A stretch of 64,000 bases of DNA. It comes from Ascidia mentula (Eukaryota > Chordata > Ascidiacea > Phlebobranchia > Ascidiidae). The stretch spans positions 11,532,001 through 11,596,000 of the forward strand of contig OX387203.1 in NCBI GenBank assembly GCA_947561715.1, written 5' to 3'. The notes below the pieces were generated by a model, which ran no database searches, was not told the origin of the DNA, and worked only from the letters and a program-made list of their open reading frames with translations. Position 1 is the first letter of the stretch. Every line of letters begins with the position of its first letter. The position numbers and the translations under genes are program-made. Below, piece by piece: positions 59,301 through 64,000 of this stretch.

Positions 59301-62300
59301 AAATATTTTTTATCGAAAAGTCATATACTGCAAAATGGACAAGTGCTGAAATCGCATAGTTACATACGTTGTGCAACCGCAAAAGCAATACTGGAGTATC
59401 AGCGTTTTCCACTGTATAATAAAGCTTGTACTGCAAAAAATTATTTTTTGTCGAAAAGTCATACACTGCAAAATGGACAAGTGCTGAAATCTCATAGTTA
59501 CATACGTTGTGCAACCGCAAAAGCAATACTGGAGTATCAGCGTTTTCCACTGTATAATAAAGCTTGTACTGCAAAAAAATATTTTTTGTCGAAAAGTCAT
59601 ACACTGCAAAATGGACAAGTGCTGAAGTCTCATAGTTACATACGTTGTGCAACCGCAAAAGCAATACTGGAGTATCAGCGTTTTCCACTGTATAATAAAG
59701 CTTATACTGCAAAAAAATATTTTTTATCGAAAAGTCATATACTGCAAAATGGACAAGTGCTGAAATCGCATAGTTACATACGTTGTGCACCCGCAAAAGC
59801 AATACTGGAGTATCAGCGTTTTCCACTGTATAATAAAGCTTGTACTGCAAAAAAATATTTTTCATCGAAAAGTCATATACTGCAAAATGGACAAGTGCTG
59901 AAATCGCATAGTTACATACGTTGTGCAACCGCAAAAGCAATACTGGAGTATCAGCGTTTTCCACTGTATAACAAAGCTTGTACTGCAAAAAATATTTTTC
60001 ATCGAAAAATCATATACTGCAAAATGGACAAGTGCTGAAATCGCATAGTTACATACGTTGTGCAACCGCAAAAGCAATACTGGAGTATCAGCGTTTTCCA
60101 CTGTATAATAAAGCTTGTACTGCAAAAAATTATTTTTTGTCGAAAAGTCATACACTGCAAAATGGACAAGTGCTGAAATCTCATAGTTACATACGTTGTG
60201 CAACCGCAAAAACAATACTGGAGTATCAGCGTTTTCCACTGTATAATAAAACTTGTACTGCAAAAAAATATTTTTTATCGAAAAGTCATATACTGCAAAA
60301 TGGACAAGTGCTGAAATCGCATAGTTACATACGTTGTGCAACCGCAAAAGCAATACTGGAGTATCAGCGTTTTCCACTGTATAATAAAGCTTGTACTGCA
60401 AAAAATTATTTTTTGTCGAAAAGTCATACACTGCAAAATGGACAAGTGCTGAAATCTCATAGTTACATACGTTGTGCAACCGCAAAAGCAATACTGGAGT
60501 ATCAGCGTTTTCCACTGTATAATAAAGCTTGTACTGCAAAAAAATATTTTTTATCGAAAAGTCATATACTGCAAAATGGACAAGTGCTGAAATCTCATAG
60601 TTACATACGTTGTGCAACCGCAAAAGCAATACTGGAGTATCAACGTTTTTCACTGTATAATAAAGCTTGTACTGCAAAAAAATATTTTTCATCGAAAAGT
60701 CATATACTGCAAAATGGACAAGTGCTGAAATCGCATAGTTACATACGTTGTGCAACCGCAAAAGCAATACTGGAGTATCAGCGTTTTCCACTGTATAATA
60801 AAGCTTGTACTGCAAAAAATTATTTTTCTTCGAAAAGTCATACACTGCAAAATGGACAAGTGCTGAAATCTCATAGTTACATACGTTGTGCAACCGCAAA
60901 AACAATACAGGAGTATCAGCGTTTTCCACTGTATAATAAAGCTTGTACTGCAAAAAAATATTTTTTATCGAAAAGTCATATACTGCAAAATGGACAAGTG
61001 CTGAAATCGCATAGTTACATACGTTGTGCAACCGCAAAAGCAATACTGGAGTATCAGCGTTTTCCACTGTATAATAAAGCTTGTACTGCAAAAAATTATT
61101 TTTTGTCGAAAAGTCATACACTGCAAAATGGACAAGTGCTGAAATCTCAAAGTTACATACGTTGTGCAACCGCAAAAGCAATACTGGAGTATCAGCGTTT
61201 TCCACTGTATAATAAAGCTTGTACAGCAAAAAAATATTTTTTATCGAAAAGTCATATACTGCAAAATGAACAAGTGCTGAAATCGCATAGTTACATACGT
61301 TGTGCAACCGCAAAAGCAATACTGGAGTATCAGCGTTTTCCACAGTATAATAAAGCTTGTACTGCAAAAAAATATTTTTTATCGAAAAGTCATATACTGC
61401 AAAATGGACAAGTGCTGAAATCTCATAGTTACATACGTTGTGCAACCGCAAAAGCAATACTGGAGTATCAGCGTTTTCCACAGTATAATAAAGCTTGTAC
61501 TGCAAAAAAATATTTTTTATCGAAAAGTCATATACTGCAAAATGGACAAGTGCTGAAATCGCATAGTTACATACGTTGTGCAACCGCAAAAGCAATACTG
61601 GAGTATCAGCGTTTTCCACTGTATAATAAAGCTTGTACTGCAAAAAATTATTTTTTGTCGAAAAGTCACACACTGCAAAATGGACAAGTGCTGAAATCTC
61701 ATAGTTACATACGTTGTGCAACCGCAAAAACAATACTGGAGTATCAGCGTTTTCCACTGTATAATAAAGCTTGTACTGCAAAAAAATATTTTTTATCGAA
61801 AAGTCATATACTGCAAAATGGACAAGTGCTGAAATCGCATAGTTACATACGTTGTGCAACCGCAAAAGCAATACTGGAGTATCAGCGTTTTCCACTGTAT
61901 AATAAAGCTTGTACTGCAAAAAATTATTTTTTGTCGAAAAGTCATACACTGCAAAATGGACAAGTGCTGAAATCTCAAAGTTACATACGTTGTGCAACCG
62001 CAAAAGCAATACTGGAGTATCAACGTTTTCACTGTATAATAAAGCTTGTACTGCAAAAAAATTTTTTTTGTCGAAAAGTCATACACTGCAAAATGGACAA
62101 GTGCTGAAATCTCATAGTTACATACGTTGTGCAACCGCAAAAGCAATACTGGAGTATCAGCGTTTTCCACTGTATAATAAAGCTTGTACTGCAAAAAAAT
62201 ATTTTTTATCGAAAAGTCATATACTGCAAAATGGACAAGTGCTGAAATCTCATAATTACATACGTTGTGCAACCGCAAAAGCAATACTGGAGTATCAACG

Positions 62301-64000
62301 TTTTCACTGTATAATAAAGCTTGTACTGCAAAAAAATTTTTTTTGTCGAAAAGTCATACACTGCAAAATGGACAAGTGCTGAAATCTCATAGTTACATAC
62401 GTTGTGCAACCGCAAAAGCAATACTGGAGTATCAGCGTTTTCCACTGTATAATAAAGCTTGTACTGCAAAAAAATATTTTTTATCGAAAGGTCATATACT
62501 GCAAAATGGACAAGTGCTGAAATCGCATAGTTACATACGTTGTGCAACCGCAAAAGCAATACTGGAGTATCAGCGTTTTCCACTGTATAATAAAGCTTGT
62601 ACTGCAAAAAAATATTTTTCATCGAAAAGTCATATACTGCAAAATGGACAAGTGCTGAAATCGCAAAGTTACATACGTTGTGCAACCGCAAAAGCAATAC
62701 TGGAGTATCAGCGTTTTCCACTGTATAATAAAGCTTGTACTGCAAAAAAATATTTTTTATCGAAAAGTCATATACTGCAAAATGGACAAGTGCTGAAATC
62801 GCATAGTTACATACGTTGTGCAGCCGCAAAAGCAATACTGGAGTATCAGCGTTTTCCACTGTATAATAAAGCTTGTACTGCAAAAAATTATTTTTTGTCG
62901 AAAAGTCATACACTGCAAAATGGACAAGTGCTGAAATCTCAAATTTACATACGTTGTGCAACCGCAAAAGCAATACTGGAGTATCAGCGTTTTCCACTGT
63001 ATAATAAAGCTTGTACTGCAAAAAAATATTTTTTATCGAAAAGTCATATACTGCAAAATGGACAAGTGCTGAAATCGCATAGTTACATACGTTGTGCAAC
63101 CGCAAAAGCAATACTGGAGTATCAGCGTTTTACACTGTATAATAAAGCTTGTACTGAAAAAAATTATTTTTCATCGAAAAGTCATATACTGCAAAATGGA
63201 CAAGTGCTGAAATTGCACAGTTACAAACGTTGTGCAACCGCAAAAGCAATGCTGGAGTATCAGGGTTTTCCACTATATAATAAAGCTTGTACTGCAAAAA
63301 AATATTTTTCATCGAAAAATCATATACTGCAAAATGGACAAGTGCTGAAATCGCTCAGTTACATACGTTGTGCAAACGCAAAAGCAATACTGGAGTACCA
63401 GCGTTTTCCACTGTATAATAAAGCTTGTACTGAAAAAAATTATTTTTTATCGAAAAGTCATACACTGCAAAATGGACAAGTGCTAAAATCTCATAGTTAC
63501 ATACGTTGTGCAACCGCAAAAGCAATACTGGAGTATCAGCGTTTTCCACTGTATAATAAAGCTTGTACTGCAAAAAAATATTTTTCCTCGAAAAGTCATA
63601 TACTGCAAAATGGACAAGTGCTGAAGTCTCATAGTTACATACGTTGTGCAACCGCAAAGGCAATACTGGAGTATCAGCGTTTTCCACTGTATAATAAAGC
63701 TTGTACTGCAAAAAATTATTTTTTGTCGAAAAGTCATACACTGCAAAATGGACAAGTGCTGAAGTCTCATAGTTACATACGTTGTGCAACCGCAAAAGCA
63801 ATACTGGAGTATCAGCGTTTTCCACTGTATAATAAAGCTTATACTGCAAAAAAATATTTTTTATCGAAAAGTCATATACTGCAAAATGGACAAGTGCTGA
63901 AATCGCATAGTTACATACGTTGTGCACCCGCAAAAGCAATACTGGAGTATCAGCGTTTTCCACTGTATAATAAAGCTTGTACTGCAAAAAAATATTTTTC
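56331..64000. repeat. 138-bp satellite, right block, about 55.6 monomers to window end
   Basis: These are the same satellite, orientation and monomer types as the main block. The interruption falls in the middle of a monomer (between bases 82 and 84), so this block continues the main array split by the transposon. Segments resemble other places: about 57.4-58.1 kb corresponds to 52.0-53.2 kb (offset 5388 at the start), 61.9-62.7 kb shares rare variants with 5.8-6.3 kb, and 63.15-63.5 kb shares the GAAATTGCACAG monomer with 45.9-46.1 kb. The array runs off the window end. Confidence 0.97.
58897..60900 (+). repeat. Seven-monomer higher-order repeat of 965 bp in the right block
   Basis: Segments from about 58.65 kb and 59.61 kb share order and private changes (GTGCTGAAGTCTCATAG, AAAGCTTATACTGC, GTGCACCCGC) at 965 bp. 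The same marker series starts again at about 63.6-63.9 kb. Confidence 0.75.

Overview
The window is eukaryotic, most likely animal, heterochromatin-like DNA. There is no sign of prokaryotic gene organisation. About 88% of it is one AT-rich tandem satellite (monomer 138 bp, about 35% GC in a typical copy, one HindIII-type AAGCTT site per monomer, roughly 407 monomers by arithmetic). The rest is three copies, one cut by the window edge, of a decayed DNA transposon of CACTA/EnSpm type. Its two gene remnants (a TNP2/DUF4218-like transposase and an intron-containing DUF4806-type protein) are typical of animal members. I cannot name the species; an arthropod or other invertebrate is a guess. I see no functional host gene, tRNA, rRNA or CRISPR array.

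Layout: 1-1312, right-hand part of transposon copy 1. 1313-2140, six satellite monomers. 2141-5596, transposon copy 2 (3456 bp, both ends present, 2-bp target duplication AA). 5597-53288, main satellite block (47.7 kb, about 346 monomers). 53289-56330, transposon copy 3 (3042 bp, inverted, target duplication AT). 56331-64000, satellite to the window end. The unit of copy 2 plus six monomers is directly repeated with copy 1 at a spacing of 4284 bp and no difference over the first 1937 bases.

The satellite has an evolutionary structure of its own. Two main monomer types alternate as 276-bp dimers over long stretches. Monomer lengths of 137, 138, 139 and 140 bp exist. Higher-order units of 5, 7, 8, 12 and 28 monomers are visible, and several multi-kilobase segments are near-identical copies of each other (7.8-12.6 with 14.6-19.3 kb; 16.5-25.05 with 27.1-35.8 kb; 36.6-40.3 with 40.4-44.1 kb). 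Because 138 is 46 codons, one forward and up to two reverse frames stay open for hundreds of codons. These are by-products of the repeat and are not annotated as genes.

The most informative spot is near 14,002. There the private variants that flank transposon copy 2 on its left and right are joined directly, without the transposon and with 2 bp missing. It is either a paralogous pre-insertion site or an excision footprint.
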